From contig NZ_BILY01000005.1 in assembly GCF_004000805.1 (NCBI RefSeq), positions 62,001 through 126,000 on the forward strand: 64,000 nt of DNA. Reading direction: 5' to 3'. Shown piece by piece: positions 25,003 through 33,077 of this stretch. The DNA comes from Paenibacillus glycanilyticus NBRC 16618 (GTDB taxonomy: Bacteria; Bacillota; Bacilli; Paenibacillales; Paenibacillaceae). The translations under genes were made by a program, and so were the position numbers. Position 1 is the stretch's first letter. Each line of letters starts with the position of its first letter. The notes below the pieces were generated by a model. It did not search any database, was not told the origin of the DNA, and was given only the letters and a program-made list of their open reading frames with translations.

Positions 25003-25428
25003 GTGGATTTTAAAGAAATAAAGAAAGACCTGTTCACTATGACGGAGGATTATTACTTAGCGCATTGCATTTCTGCGGATGCAAAAATGGGTGCAGGAAT
25101 TGCAGTTGAGTTCAGAAAACGGTTTAAGCTTAAATTTCTTCTAGATATGGCAAACAAGAGTCCATTAGAAATAGGGAAATGCTATAGAGTGGGAGGAGCT
25201 TTGAATCTAATTACCAAATCGAAATACTGGCATAAACCCACATACGAATCTCTTACCCAGGCTGTTGTATCAATGAAAGAGCTGTGCTTAGCTGAAGGAA
25301 TAACCAAGCTTGCTATGCCGCAGATAGGATGCGGGCTTGATAAGCTTCAATGGGGAAAAGTAAGAGAAATTATAACGCAAGTTTTTGAAGATACGGAAGT
25401 TGAAATTATAGTATGTCACTATCGATAG
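25003..25428 (+). CDS. Macrodomain protein, TARG1/OARD1-like ADP-ribose hydrolase
   Basis: 141 residues, GTG 25003 after GAAGAAGG. The macrodomain core is LAHCISADAKMGAGIAVEFR followed by KRF, and the TARG1-specific signature is MPQIGCGLDKLQWGKVREII. TARG1/OARD1 enzymes remove ADP-ribose from glutamate side chains, O-acetyl-ADP-ribose or DNA bases. No ADP-ribosyltransferase toxin gene is adjacent, so this is a free-standing enzyme or orphan antitoxin (inference). It opens an AT-rich stretch running to about 27.3 kb. Confidence 0.8.
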   Translation: MDFKEIKKDLFTMTEDYYLAHCISADAKMGAGIAVEFRKRFKLKFLLDMANKSPLEIGKCYRVGGALNLITKSKYWHKPTYESLTQAVVSMKELCLAEGITKLAMPQIGCGLDKLQWGKVREIITQVFEDTEVEIIVCHYR

Positions 25429-25464
25429 CAAGGTGGTAAGGGGTAAAGAAGGAAACCAATCACT

Positions 25465-25905
25465 TTGGCGCGTACTTCGAACTGTTTGTTGACGGAGGGA
25501 CTGCATGAAAAAAAGATATACGCAACATTATTTCTGGGTCCAATAGAATCACCGGATGGTAAATATGAAGCTAGCTCGTATTATTTAAATTATGGCGGTG
25601 CAGCTGGCGGAGTAATGTATATCGTTGAGGTTGAACAAACCCAGACCGGCGAGAAGAAAAAGGTATATTCGAGTAATCATAAGAATGATTTTTCGATGTC
25701 TTGGAAAGCATCAGACATCCTGTCTATAAAAAACGAAAGCCCTAAATATAATGAATACAGGAATATTGATCTAAATGTAAGTACGGATATATATGAAGAG
25801 TCAGGAGCTGCATGTCGAAGTCTTTTGCTTAAAGAAAATTTTAAAAACTGCTATAAAGCGGAGGACATTAAGGAGCCTTTTATTTTTAAGCTGCTTGGTT
25901 TTTAA
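25465..25905 (+). pseudogene. DUF5412-like protein, N-terminally damaged
   Basis: Open frame of 146 codons from TTG 25465. The part after residue 25 (ESPDGKYEASSYYLNYGG.., VMYIVEVEQTQTG) resembles DUF5412 lipoprotein or membrane proteins, which normally have an N-terminal membrane segment. That segment is missing. A strong GGAGGGA at 25495 serves ATG 25505, but that frame (MKKRYTQHYFWVQ) stops after 13 codons. Adding one A to the A7 run at 25508-25514 would join MKKK to the long frame. This suggests a decayed gene or slippage site; the family name is from memory. Confidence 0.5.
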
Positions 25906-25968
25906 GTTCCTTATAATAAAACAGCAGTAGAAATCATCTATAGAGAAATCGGATAGAGGAGTGGAAAC

Positions 25969-26373
25969 GTGTACTCCATAAATGAACTGGTACCAAAAGA
26001 TAAATTCGACGAGGAAGCCATAGTAAAGTTAAAAGCAATTGATCCGTTAATAATCAATCTGAAGCCGATAATCGGTGAGCTGTTTGAGTGGATACAAGAC
26101 ATTAACTGGCCTATTGCAGAAGAACTTTGCATCATTTTAGCTGGTTTTAAACCAGAGGACATCATTCCTCCAATAAGAATGATACTTAACAGTGGTGATG
26201 ATACTTGGCAGTTTGCATGTATTCAATTTCTTATACCGCATTTATCGTCTGAAGTAAAAAAAGCAATCGCTCCAGATTTACTAAGAATAGCTATAGCCCC
26301 TACTGAAAACGAAAAACTCTGTGAAGTTGACGAGTTGGCCAGAAAAATATACGAAGGTTATATGGACAGTTGA
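25969..26373 (+). CDS. DUF5071-like protein
   Basis: 134 residues from GTG 25969, which follows GAGGAGTGG. An all-helical HEAT-like sequence starts INELVPKDKFDEEAIVKLK, then LFEWIQDINWPIAEELCIIL and DDTWQFACIQFLIPHL. This pattern recalls DUF5071 proteins, small soluble proteins of unknown function often found in accessory regions; the assignment is from memory. It is flanked by a damaged gene and a methyltransferase on the same strand. Confidence 0.65.
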   Translation: MYSINELVPKDKFDEEAIVKLKAIDPLIINLKPIIGELFEWIQDINWPIAEELCIILAGFKPEDIIPPIRMILNSGDDTWQFACIQFLIPHLSSEVKKAIAPDLLRIAIAPTENEKLCEVDELARKIYEGYMDS

Positions 26374-26477
26374 GTTAAAAGAAAAAAATCCATTGTCCAG
26401 AATTTTCCTCCCGACTAATATGTTATTGATGATGCACTTGTTTTTGAAAAATCCATATCTTCGGAGGAAAAGCACAT

Positions 26478-27257
26478 ATGTCTTTCAGTTATTATGGTGA
26501 ACTTTGCACAGAGGTCTATGACCTTACTAAAAAAGTCGGGCAATCCTTCAGCGGAGATATAGAGTATTATCGCGAAAAACTTAAGCACTGCAAAGGACGT
26601 ATTCTAGAGGCCATGGTAGGCTCTGGACGAGTGATCATTCCTCTCCTTGAATCAGGATTAATCGTCGACGGGGTTGATTATTCCGCGCAAATGCTTGCTT
26701 CTTGCCGTTATCGCTGCGAAGCACGTGGATTAGCTCCGGACTTGTATCAAGCAAATTTGCAGGAGCTTTCTTTGCCGCATAAATATGAAGCGATCATTAT
26801 ACCTGGGGGCTCGTTTTTGTTGATTGAACAACGGGAGGAGTCGATACAGGTATTAAAACGGCTATATGAACATTTGGAACCCGGCGGAAGGTTGATCCTT
26901 GATCTGTTTTTGCCTGACAACAATTACAACAGTTCGGAATTAGGGCGATGGGACGGTACGGCAACTTATCACTTGCCAAATGGTGATCTCATTACGATGG
27001 AAGGCAAGAATGTGGAAGTTGATTTGTTCTTCAATCAATACCGTGTCAGCTATTTGAAATATGAAAAGTGGCGAAAAGGGGTATTGATCCAAACGGAATT
27101 ACAACGTTTTGCCATGCGCTGGTATGGGGTAGAAGAGTTCAAATTGATTCTAGAGGGTATTGGTTTCTCTGACGTAACGGTTTGCACTGATTTTGTGGAT
27201 GGAACAAAACCTTCAAACAGCAATCAGAAGTTTGTTTATCAAGCTACGAAAATTTAA
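26478..27257 (+). CDS. Class I SAM-dependent methyltransferase
   Basis: 259 residues; CGGAGGAAAAG precedes ATG 26478. Motif I is ILEAMVGSGRVIIPLLESG, somewhat degenerate, since the usual ExGxGxG reads EAMVGSGR. VDGVDYSAQMLASCR and EHLEPGGRLILDLF follow. The C-terminal half has an antiparallel sheet (QYRVSYLKYEKWRKG) as in small-molecule methyltransferases. The substrate is unknown. It is monocistronic with a strong terminator. Confidence 0.85.
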   Translation: MSFSYYGELCTEVYDLTKKVGQSFSGDIEYYREKLKHCKGRILEAMVGSGRVIIPLLESGLIVDGVDYSAQMLASCRYRCEARGLAPDLYQANLQELSLPHKYEAIIIPGGSFLLIEQREESIQVLKRLYEHLEPGGRLILDLFLPDNNYNSSELGRWDGTATYHLPNGDLITMEGKNVEVDLFFNQYRVSYLKYEKWRKGVLIQTELQRFAMRWYGVEEFKLILEGIGFSDVTVCTDFVDGTKPSNSNQKFVYQATKI

Positions 27258-27312
27258 AACGATTTGTCCAAGGGATGGACATTTGGCTTGTTGATAAATT
27301 TACATTTTACAC

Positions 27313-27357
27313 AAAACCACCGAAATCATGACATGATTCGGTGGTTTTCCATTTTTC
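27313..27357 (+). terminator. Rho-independent terminator
   Basis: AAAACCACCGA (27313-27323) pairs with TCGGTGGTTTT (27338-27348), and inner ATCAT/ATGAT closes on GAC. CCATTTTT follows. Confidence 0.85.
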
Positions 27358-27436
27358 TGGAACTTTTTAGCGCTGGATTTACAATTCCTTAGGCTCGGTT
27401 TAACGCAGAAGAAACATCCGCTCTTTAATCTATACG

Positions 27437-27470
27437 TATGGGAACGATCCCATATGGGAACGGTCTCACA
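27437..27470. promoter_or_regulatory. Tandem LacI-type operators before the regulator gene
   Basis: TATGGGAACGATCCCATA (27437-27454) is palindromic apart from its centre. It is followed, sharing two bases, by the degenerate copy TATGGGAACGGTCTCACA (27453-27470). Both have the central CG typical of LacI-family sites and lie 21-54 bases before the GTG start of the regulator. Confidence 0.7.
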
Positions 27471-27490
27471 GCTATGAAAGGGAGTGCACC

Positions 27491-28507
27491 GTGGACAATC
27501 CGACCATCAAAGAAATCGCCCGGCGCGCCGGGGTATCCAAATCTACCGTTTCGCGGATTATTTCCGGGAATGGATATTCCAGTCCGGAAGCGCGCGATAA
27601 GGTTCTTGGGTTAGTCGAGGAATTGCAATATAAACCCAATGCGGTCGCTAGGGCTATGGTATCGCAAAGAACACATAACATCGGGGTGCTCTTATATAGA
27701 AGTGAACTTCCGATTGCCTCGCATCCCTTCTACGGGAAAATCGTCGATGCCGTCTTGTTGGAAGCGGCACGGTTGAATTATTCGATATTCGTTACAACGG
27801 ATCACGATATGTCGTATCGTTCGGCCGACTTCATGATCGAGAAGCGGGTGGACGGGCTTATTCTCATCAGCCGGCTACAACAGAACGTGATTGATCACAT
27901 AACGAGCTTCGGCATCCCATTCGTTATGGTGAACGGTTCGACGGATGTGGATGGCGTTATCCATATCGTCAATCAGGATGAGGAAGGCGGCAGAATGGTC
28001 GCCGAGTTCTTGACGCAGACCGGGCATGAGCGAATATTTGTTGTCGCGGGGCCGCAAAGTCATCGTAGTCATCATTTGCGCCTAAAGGGATTTATGACTT
28101 CTATCAGGCAGGCTGGTATCCAAGAAGCCGATGCGGCAATCCAATCAGCGGCTACTTCGACCTTTGCAGAAGGATACGAGATTATGAGCCGGGAGTGGGA
28201 GCAATTCCGGGAGGGTGGGTATACGGCGCTCTTCGCCACCAATGACATGCTTGCCATGGGCGTTATGAAATTTTTGCTGGAGCAATCGGTCCGGATTCCC
28301 GAGCAAATGTCGGTGGTAGGATTCGATGACGTTGATTTCGCGGCAATGTTCTCGCCATCCTTGACGACGGTCAAGGTGGATACCGGGGATATGGGCACGC
28401 AATCCGTTCGGCTCCTCGATCAATTGATCCGTCAGGAACAGAATGTTGCGCATCCCAACCAACTGGTGCCCCGGCTGATCGTCAGACAGTCTACCAGATC
28501 ACTATAG
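27491..28507 (+). CDS. LacI-family transcriptional regulator
   Basis: 338 residues from GTG 27491 after AAGGGAGT. The N-terminal helix-turn-helix and hinge are TIKEIARRAGVSKSTVSRII and EELQYKPNAVARAM. The periplasmic-binding-protein-like effector domain has NIGVLLYRSELPIASHPFYG, FVVAGPQSHRSHHLR and MSVVGFDDVDFAAMFSPSLT. Palindromic operators upstream imply autoregulation, and the importer/PHP/GDPD operon that follows in the same direction (30 bp gap) is its likely target. The effector is presumably the transported compound or a breakdown product. Confidence 0.9.
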   Translation: MDNPTIKEIARRAGVSKSTVSRIISGNGYSSPEARDKVLGLVEELQYKPNAVARAMVSQRTHNIGVLLYRSELPIASHPFYGKIVDAVLLEAARLNYSIFVTTDHDMSYRSADFMIEKRVDGLILISRLQQNVIDHITSFGIPFVMVNGSTDVDGVIHIVNQDEEGGRMVAEFLTQTGHERIFVVAGPQSHRSHHLRLKGFMTSIRQAGIQEADAAIQSAATSTFAEGYEIMSREWEQFREGGYTALFATNDMLAMGVMKFLLEQSVRIPEQMSVVGFDDVDFAAMFSPSLTTVKVDTGDMGTQSVRLLDQLIRQEQNVAHPNQLVPRLIVRQSTRSL

Positions 28508-28536
28508 ATCCATACCGAAAGGAGCGATAACTCTTC

Positions 28537-29361
28537 ATGCGCTGGTATTTCAAGGCACTTGGAACAAGGAAAATCATTGAATTTATCGTGCTTGTCATCT
28601 TTGTCATCTTCTTTTTAGGACCGCTTCTGAACTTGGCTATTCTAGCTTTCACCGGAAAATGGAGTTATCCGGACGTTATGCCAACGGAGTGGTCTATGAA
28701 ATGGTGGGCTTTCGTCTTCAAGCAGGAGGACATCCCACAGTCAATCGGCTTGTCCTTTATGATCGCGGCGATTGTAACCGGGTTGTCAATTGTATTGTGC
28801 ATCCCGGCAGCCTATGCGTTCGCCCGCATCCGGTTTCCGTTCAGCCGATTCTTCCTGTTCTCATTTCTGCTGACCCATGCGTTCCCTAAGATGGGGCTGT
28901 ATGTCTCGATCGCGGTGCTTTTCTACAAGCTTGGACTCATGAATACGCTGCTTGGCGTTGTCTTGATCCATATGATCAACGTGCTTATGTTTATGACTTG
29001 GATTCCGACGGCCGCTTTCCGGAATGTGCATCAAGCACAGGAGGAATCGGCTAGAGACGTGGGAGCGGGTCCGTTCCGCGTATTTCTTAAAATCACCTTG
29101 CCGATGGCACTGCCAGGCATCATCGTCGCTTCCATCTTCACTTTCCTTAACTCGCTTGACGAAGCGCAGGGCACGTTCCTGGTTGGCATCCCGAATTACA
29201 AAACGATGCCGATCGTCATGTATTCGATTATCAGCGATTATCCCGCTTTTGCTGGCGCGGTGTTTTCCATCATTTTGACGGCACCAACGATTATTCTGCT
29301 GCTCGCAGCCAAACGTTTCGTTAGCGCGGATGTCATGTCCAGCGGGTTCACATTGAAGTAA
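28537..29361 (+). CDS. ABC transporter permease, PotC/PhnV-like
   Basis: 274 residues, GAAAGGAG before ATG 28537, six membrane segments. The EAA loop is EESARDVGAGPFRVFLKITL near residue 170, of the spermidine/putrescine-Fe-phosphonate (PotC) class rather than the sugar class. The unusual gene order (permease, ATPase, binding protein, permease) places it ahead of the ATPase. Related importers carry polyamines, 2-aminoethylphosphonate, iron or glycerophosphodiesters. The phosphoesterase genes downstream favour an organophosphate (inference). Confidence 0.88.
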   Translation: MRWYFKALGTRKIIEFIVLVIFVIFFLGPLLNLAILAFTGKWSYPDVMPTEWSMKWWAFVFKQEDIPQSIGLSFMIAAIVTGLSIVLCIPAAYAFARIRFPFSRFFLFSFLLTHAFPKMGLYVSIAVLFYKLGLMNTLLGVVLIHMINVLMFMTWIPTAAFRNVHQAQEESARDVGAGPFRVFLKITLPMALPGIIVASIFTFLNSLDEAQGTFLVGIPNYKTMPIVMYSIISDYPAFAGAVFSIILTAPTIILLLAAKRFVSADVMSSGFTLK

Positions 29362-29400
29362 CAAGGCAATTATCGCAAGACAAGGGAGGCTATTACGGGT

Positions 29401-30519
29401 ATGGTTCAAGGCATTCAAGGTGTTCAAGAAAATCAAGGCATTCAAGGTAAGCAGGGCAGGCAAGAAAATCACCAGGTTCGGGACAGCCGGGAAATCCAGC
29501 TATCCGTGCAGCAGCTTTCGAAACGATACCGCACCGGCGAAGGGGTTACTTCGATCTCGCTTGATGTGCATAAAGGTGAGCTCGTTACGCTGCTTGGTCC
29601 TTCCGGCTGCGGCAAAACGACGGTGCTGCGCAGCATCGGCGGATTTCTAGAGCCGGATTCCGGCGATATTCTCATCGAAGGGGAGAGCGTGCTTAAATCA
29701 CCGCCGGAGAAACGTCCGACCTCAATGGTATTCCAAGGCTACAATCTATGGCCGCATATGACCGTGTTCGATAACCTGGCATTTGGTCTTAAAATACGCA
29801 AGGTGAAAAAAGCCGATATCCGCAAACAAGTTACGGAAGTGTTGAAGCTCGTACGTTTGCCGGATGCCGAAAACAAATTCCCGGGCCAGCTTTCGGGCGG
29901 TCAGCAGCAGCGTATTGCTCTTGCCAGATCGCTGCTTTTGAAACCCGCCGTTCTATTGCTAGATGAGCCTTTCTCGGCGCTGGACGCGAAGCTTCGGCAT
30001 GAGATGCGTGAAGAGCTGCGGGAGATTCAGGCGGAGACGGGCCTTACGATGGTATTCGTTACGCATGATCAGGAAGAAGCGCTGTCGATTTCCGACCGGA
30101 TCGTCGTTATGAATCACGGCAACATTGAGCAAATCGCATCACCGCAAGAAATTTACGATCATCCGAACACGCTGTATGTCGCCCAATTTATCGGCAAAAT
30201 GAACTTTTTGAAAGGGGTGGTTTCGGAAGGTCAAGTAATGGTAGGAAAGCTGAGGTTTCCAAATTCGAAATCGTTGTCCGGCGCGGTGTGGCTGGCAATC
30301 CGGCCTGAAGATGTCATGCTGTCAAGTCATGGCCAAGATGGTTTGCCCGGTATCGTCAAGCAGATTATGGTTCTAGGCCATTATGCCGAAGTATCGATCC
30401 AATTACCGGAATATGGCGTCATTCGGGCGTTTCAGCCGCGGGATGCCGTGAAGGAGCTAAATTCAGGCGACCAGGTTTACATCAGCTTCAAGAAAGTCAT
30501 TACGTATCCGGAAGTTTAA
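29401..30519 (+). CDS. ABC transporter ATPase, PotA/UgpC-like, with odd Gln/Gly-rich leader
   Basis: 372 residues. Residues 1-27 are a low-complexity Gln/Gly/Asn run from a 27-bp imperfect duplication, absent from normal family members. The ATPase follows: Walker A GPSGCGKTT, Q-loop VFQGYNLWPHM, signature [15 protein letters not shown], Walker B VLLLDEPFSALDA and switch FVTHDQEEALSISDR. A TOBE-like regulatory tail (VWLAIRPEDVMLSS) marks the PotA/MalK class. GGGAGG lies 11-12 bases before ATG 29401. It energises the importer formed with the permeases at 28537 and 31764. Confidence 0.9.
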   Translation: MVQGIQGVQENQGIQGKQGRQENHQVRDSREIQLSVQQLSKRYRTGEGVTSISLDVHKGELVTLLGPSGCGKTTVLRSIGGFLEPDSGDILIEGESVLKSPPEKRPTSMVFQGYNLWPHMTVFDNLAFGLKIRKVKKADIRKQVTEVLKLVRLPDAENKFPGQLSGGQQQRIALARSLLLKPAVLLLDEPFSALDAKLRHEMREELREIQAETGLTMVFVTHDQEEALSISDRIVVMNHGNIEQIASPQEIYDHPNTLYVAQFIGKMNFLKGVVSEGQVMVGKLRFPNSKSLSGAVWLAIRPEDVMLSSHGQDGLPGIVKQIMVLGHYAEVSIQLPEYGVIRAFQPRDAVKELNSGDQVYISFKKVITYPEV

Positions 30520-30576
30520 GCAAATCGCATCTCGAACGAGAACAAAAATTCCTCAATGCCAAGGAGGCAAATAAGC

Positions 30577-31767
30577 ATGTTAAGCAAAAAATCCACCCTT
30601 ACTTTACTGACTGTAACAACCGTTACCGCTGCTCTTCTCGCGGGTTGCGGGAACTCCAATAATTCGGATACTGCCAATGCCGGCGGAACAAACGCCGGAG
30701 CGACGAATACGGCCTCGGCGGATCCGTCTGCCCAGCAAGTCGAATTCAGCTTTTACTTTACAGGCTCCGAGAACGTAAAAAATCTATGGGATACGATTAT
30801 ACCGATGTTCGAAAAGGATCATCCGAACATTAAGGTTAAAGAGGTGTATATTCCATCCGGCACAGGCGCGCAGCCGACGTATGACCGCATTCTTGCTGCG
30901 AAGCAGGCAGGCAAAGGCTCCGGCGGAATCGATCTGTACGAGGACGGGCTAAGCAACGTAACCCAAGGGCAAAAGGACGATCTGTGGGAAACGCTTGATC
31001 CGGCTAAAATCGGCAACCTTGCTTCCGTTGACGCGAATACGATGAAGGACGTATCCAACCTGGCAATTCCGTATCGTTCGTCCGCCGTGGTGCTCGCATA
31101 CAACAGCGAGAAGGTGCCAACGCCTCCGAAGACGCTCGATGAGTTGTTCGCTTGGATTAAAGCGAATCCGGAACGCTTCGCTTACAACGATCCTTCCACG
31201 GGCGGAGCTGGCAGCTCGTTTGTGACGACAACGCTGTACGACAAGCTTCCAGAGGATGCGATTCATAATTCCGACCCAAGCATTGAGAAGGAATGGGACA
31301 AAGGATTCGATACGCTGAAGGACCTCGGCAAATACGTTTACGGTAAAGGCATTTATCCGAAGAAAAACCAAGGCACGCTGGATCTGCTCATCAGCGGCGA
31401 AGTAGACATGATCCCGGCATGGTCGGACATGGCGCTTGAGCAAATCGGTAACGGCCAGCTTCCGGCTTCGACGAATATCGCGCAAATTACCCCGGGCTTC
31501 AACGGCGGCCCGACCTACTTGATGGTACCGAAGCTGTCCGAAAAGAAAGACGCGGTTAACGAGTTTCTGAACTTCGTCTTGTCGCCGGAAGCGCAAGCGG
31601 TTGTGGTGACCAAGATGCACGGGTTCCCTGGCATCCAGCTATCGAACATGCCGCAGGACATTCAGGATTCCTTCAAAGGCGTGGCTGAAGGCTTCCGGAC
31701 CTTCAACATCGGCGATTTGGGCAATGAAATCAACAAACGCTGGCAAAGCGACGTAGCGGCGCAATGA
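30577..31767 (+). CDS. ABC transporter substrate-binding lipoprotein, PotD/Fe-binding-like
   Basis: 396 residues from ATG 30577 after AAGGAGG; an earlier in-frame ATG at 30556 lies before that site. Signal peptide and lipobox LLAGC precede an Asn/Ala/Thr-rich linker. The mature domain has VEFSFYFTGSENVKNLWDTI, GGIDLYEDGLSNVTQ and IPAWSDMALEQIGNGQLP, resembling SBP_bac_8/6-type proteins of the PotD-AfuA-phosphonate group. Its stop overlaps the next permease start (ATGA). The ligand is unknown. Confidence 0.88.
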   Translation: MLSKKSTLTLLTVTTVTAALLAGCGNSNNSDTANAGGTNAGATNTASADPSAQQVEFSFYFTGSENVKNLWDTIIPMFEKDHPNIKVKEVYIPSGTGAQPTYDRILAAKQAGKGSGGIDLYEDGLSNVTQGQKDDLWETLDPAKIGNLASVDANTMKDVSNLAIPYRSSAVVLAYNSEKVPTPPKTLDELFAWIKANPERFAYNDPSTGGAGSSFVTTTLYDKLPEDAIHNSDPSIEKEWDKGFDTLKDLGKYVYGKGIYPKKNQGTLDLLISGEVDMIPAWSDMALEQIGNGQLPASTNIAQITPGFNGGPTYLMVPKLSEKKDAVNEFLNFVLSPEAQAVVVTKMHGFPGIQLSNMPQDIQDSFKGVAEGFRTFNIGDLGNEINKRWQSDVAAQ

Positions 31768-32609
31768 TGAACAAACAAGTGAAAATGGGGATACTGGGAT
31801 TGCTTCTGGTCATCCCCTCTTTTCTGCTGCTGTTCCTCACGGTCGTCATCCCAATCGCGGTCTCGTTCAAAGAAAGCTTGACCAACAAAGAGGGCGGCAT
31901 GGACCTGTCGAATTACAAGTTCTTGTTCACCGACAAGCTGATGCGCTCCAATATCGTATTTTCGCTGGAAGTAACGGTTATATCGGTCGTCATCGTGCTG
32001 ATCGTTAGTTATGCGCTGGCAGCTTACATGCGTTTCAACAAAGGCAAGTTAGTCAAGTGGATTCGGAATATGTACATGATCCCGATGTTTATTCCGTCGG
32101 TCATTGCGACGTACGGCTTGATTCAGCTGTTAGGCAACCACGGCTGGGTAGCCCGGTGGGTGCTGTTGTTTGGCGGAAGCGGAATTCCGCTCCTTATTTT
32201 CGATATGAAAGGCATTATTATCGCTAATTTGTGGTTCAACATTCCGTTCACAACGATGCTGCTTGGCTCTGCCTTGGCGGGAATTCCGGACTCGGTGATG
32301 GAAAGCGCGAAAGACGTAGGTGCGGGGAAGCTTCGCATTTTCATCCGTTTTATCGTGCCGCTCACTTACAAAACGCTGCTTGTGGCGGTAACCTTCGTCT
32401 TTATGGGCGTAATCGGTTCGTTCACCGCGCCGTTCCTGCTTGGACCTAATGCACCGCAAATGCTTGGCGTGTCCATGGAGCAAATATTCGGCGTGTTTCA
32501 GGAAAAAGAGCAGGCTTCCGCACTCGCATTCTTCACCTTCCTGCTCTGCTCGTTTATGGGCTACTTCTACATTCGCAGCATGATTAAGGAAGAGGGGGCG
32601 CGTTCATAA
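31764..32609 (+). CDS. ABC transporter permease, PotB-like
   Basis: 281 residues; ATG 31764 overlaps the binding-protein stop by 4 bases. It has six membrane segments and the EAA loop ESAKDVGAGKLRIFIRFIVP near residue 180. It pairs with the PotC-like permease at 28537. The next gene starts within its stop codon (TAATG), so translation of the distal catabolic genes is coupled to the transporter. Confidence 0.9.
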   Translation: MMNKQVKMGILGLLLVIPSFLLLFLTVVIPIAVSFKESLTNKEGGMDLSNYKFLFTDKLMRSNIVFSLEVTVISVVIVLIVSYALAAYMRFNKGKLVKWIRNMYMIPMFIPSVIATYGLIQLLGNHGWVARWVLLFGGSGIPLLIFDMKGIIIANLWFNIPFTTMLLGSALAGIPDSVMESAKDVGAGKLRIFIRFIVPLTYKTLLVAVTFVFMGVIGSFTAPFLLGPNAPQMLGVSMEQIFGVFQEKEQASALAFFTFLLCSFMGYFYIRSMIKEEGARS

Positions 32610-33073
32610 TGAAACGTCTTGTTCTGGAAGCGGAGGGACAGGTGACTCCGGTATGCTCCAAAACGCATATTGCCTACAGCTTTCATCTGGATCGGCAGGG
32701 AGGCAAGCTTTGGATCGGCTTCTCTTACGAGCCTAAAAATCTCGAGGACCGCGAGCAAGCTCATCCGTTAATCGCGGCCGGCATCAACAAGTATACGGAG
32801 CAGGCGCAGCGCGCTCGATTATTGGAAAAGTGGGAATCGTTTCTTCCTCTTAAAAACCTGATTACCGTTTCGGTCGACGACCCCAAGCGGCACCGCGGAG
32901 CCGGTCATCGGCATGATCCGGAGCAGTTGCTGTTAATCGCAGGCGAGGATGCTTCTCCGGGTTTCGTCAGCGGCGAATTGAGCGAAGGGCTGTGGCGCGT
33001 TACGTTAAGTCTTCATGAAATTGTAACGGATCATTGCCGATACCGCCTGCGAATTCATCATGAGGAGGCTTAA
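32609..33073 (+). CDS. Free-standing accessory domain of a CehA/McbA-type PHP enzyme
   Basis: 154 residues with no membrane segment. The C-terminal part (EDASPGFVSGELSEGLWRVT) lines up with residues 90-115 of the 492-residue PHP protein at 2004 (EKATPGYLAGPIAQGEWAVL). This protein therefore equals the N-terminal domain that is fused there. The PHP gene proper begins 4 bases after its stop. The function of the domain is unknown; a substrate-gating or oligomerisation role is a guess. Confidence 0.65.
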   Translation: MKRLVLEAEGQVTPVCSKTHIAYSFHLDRQGGKLWIGFSYEPKNLEDREQAHPLIAAGINKYTEQAQRARLLEKWESFLPLKNLITVSVDDPKRHRGAGHRHDPEQLLLIAGEDASPGFVSGELSEGLWRVTLSLHEIVTDHCRYRLRIHHEEA

Positions 33074-33077
33074 TAGA

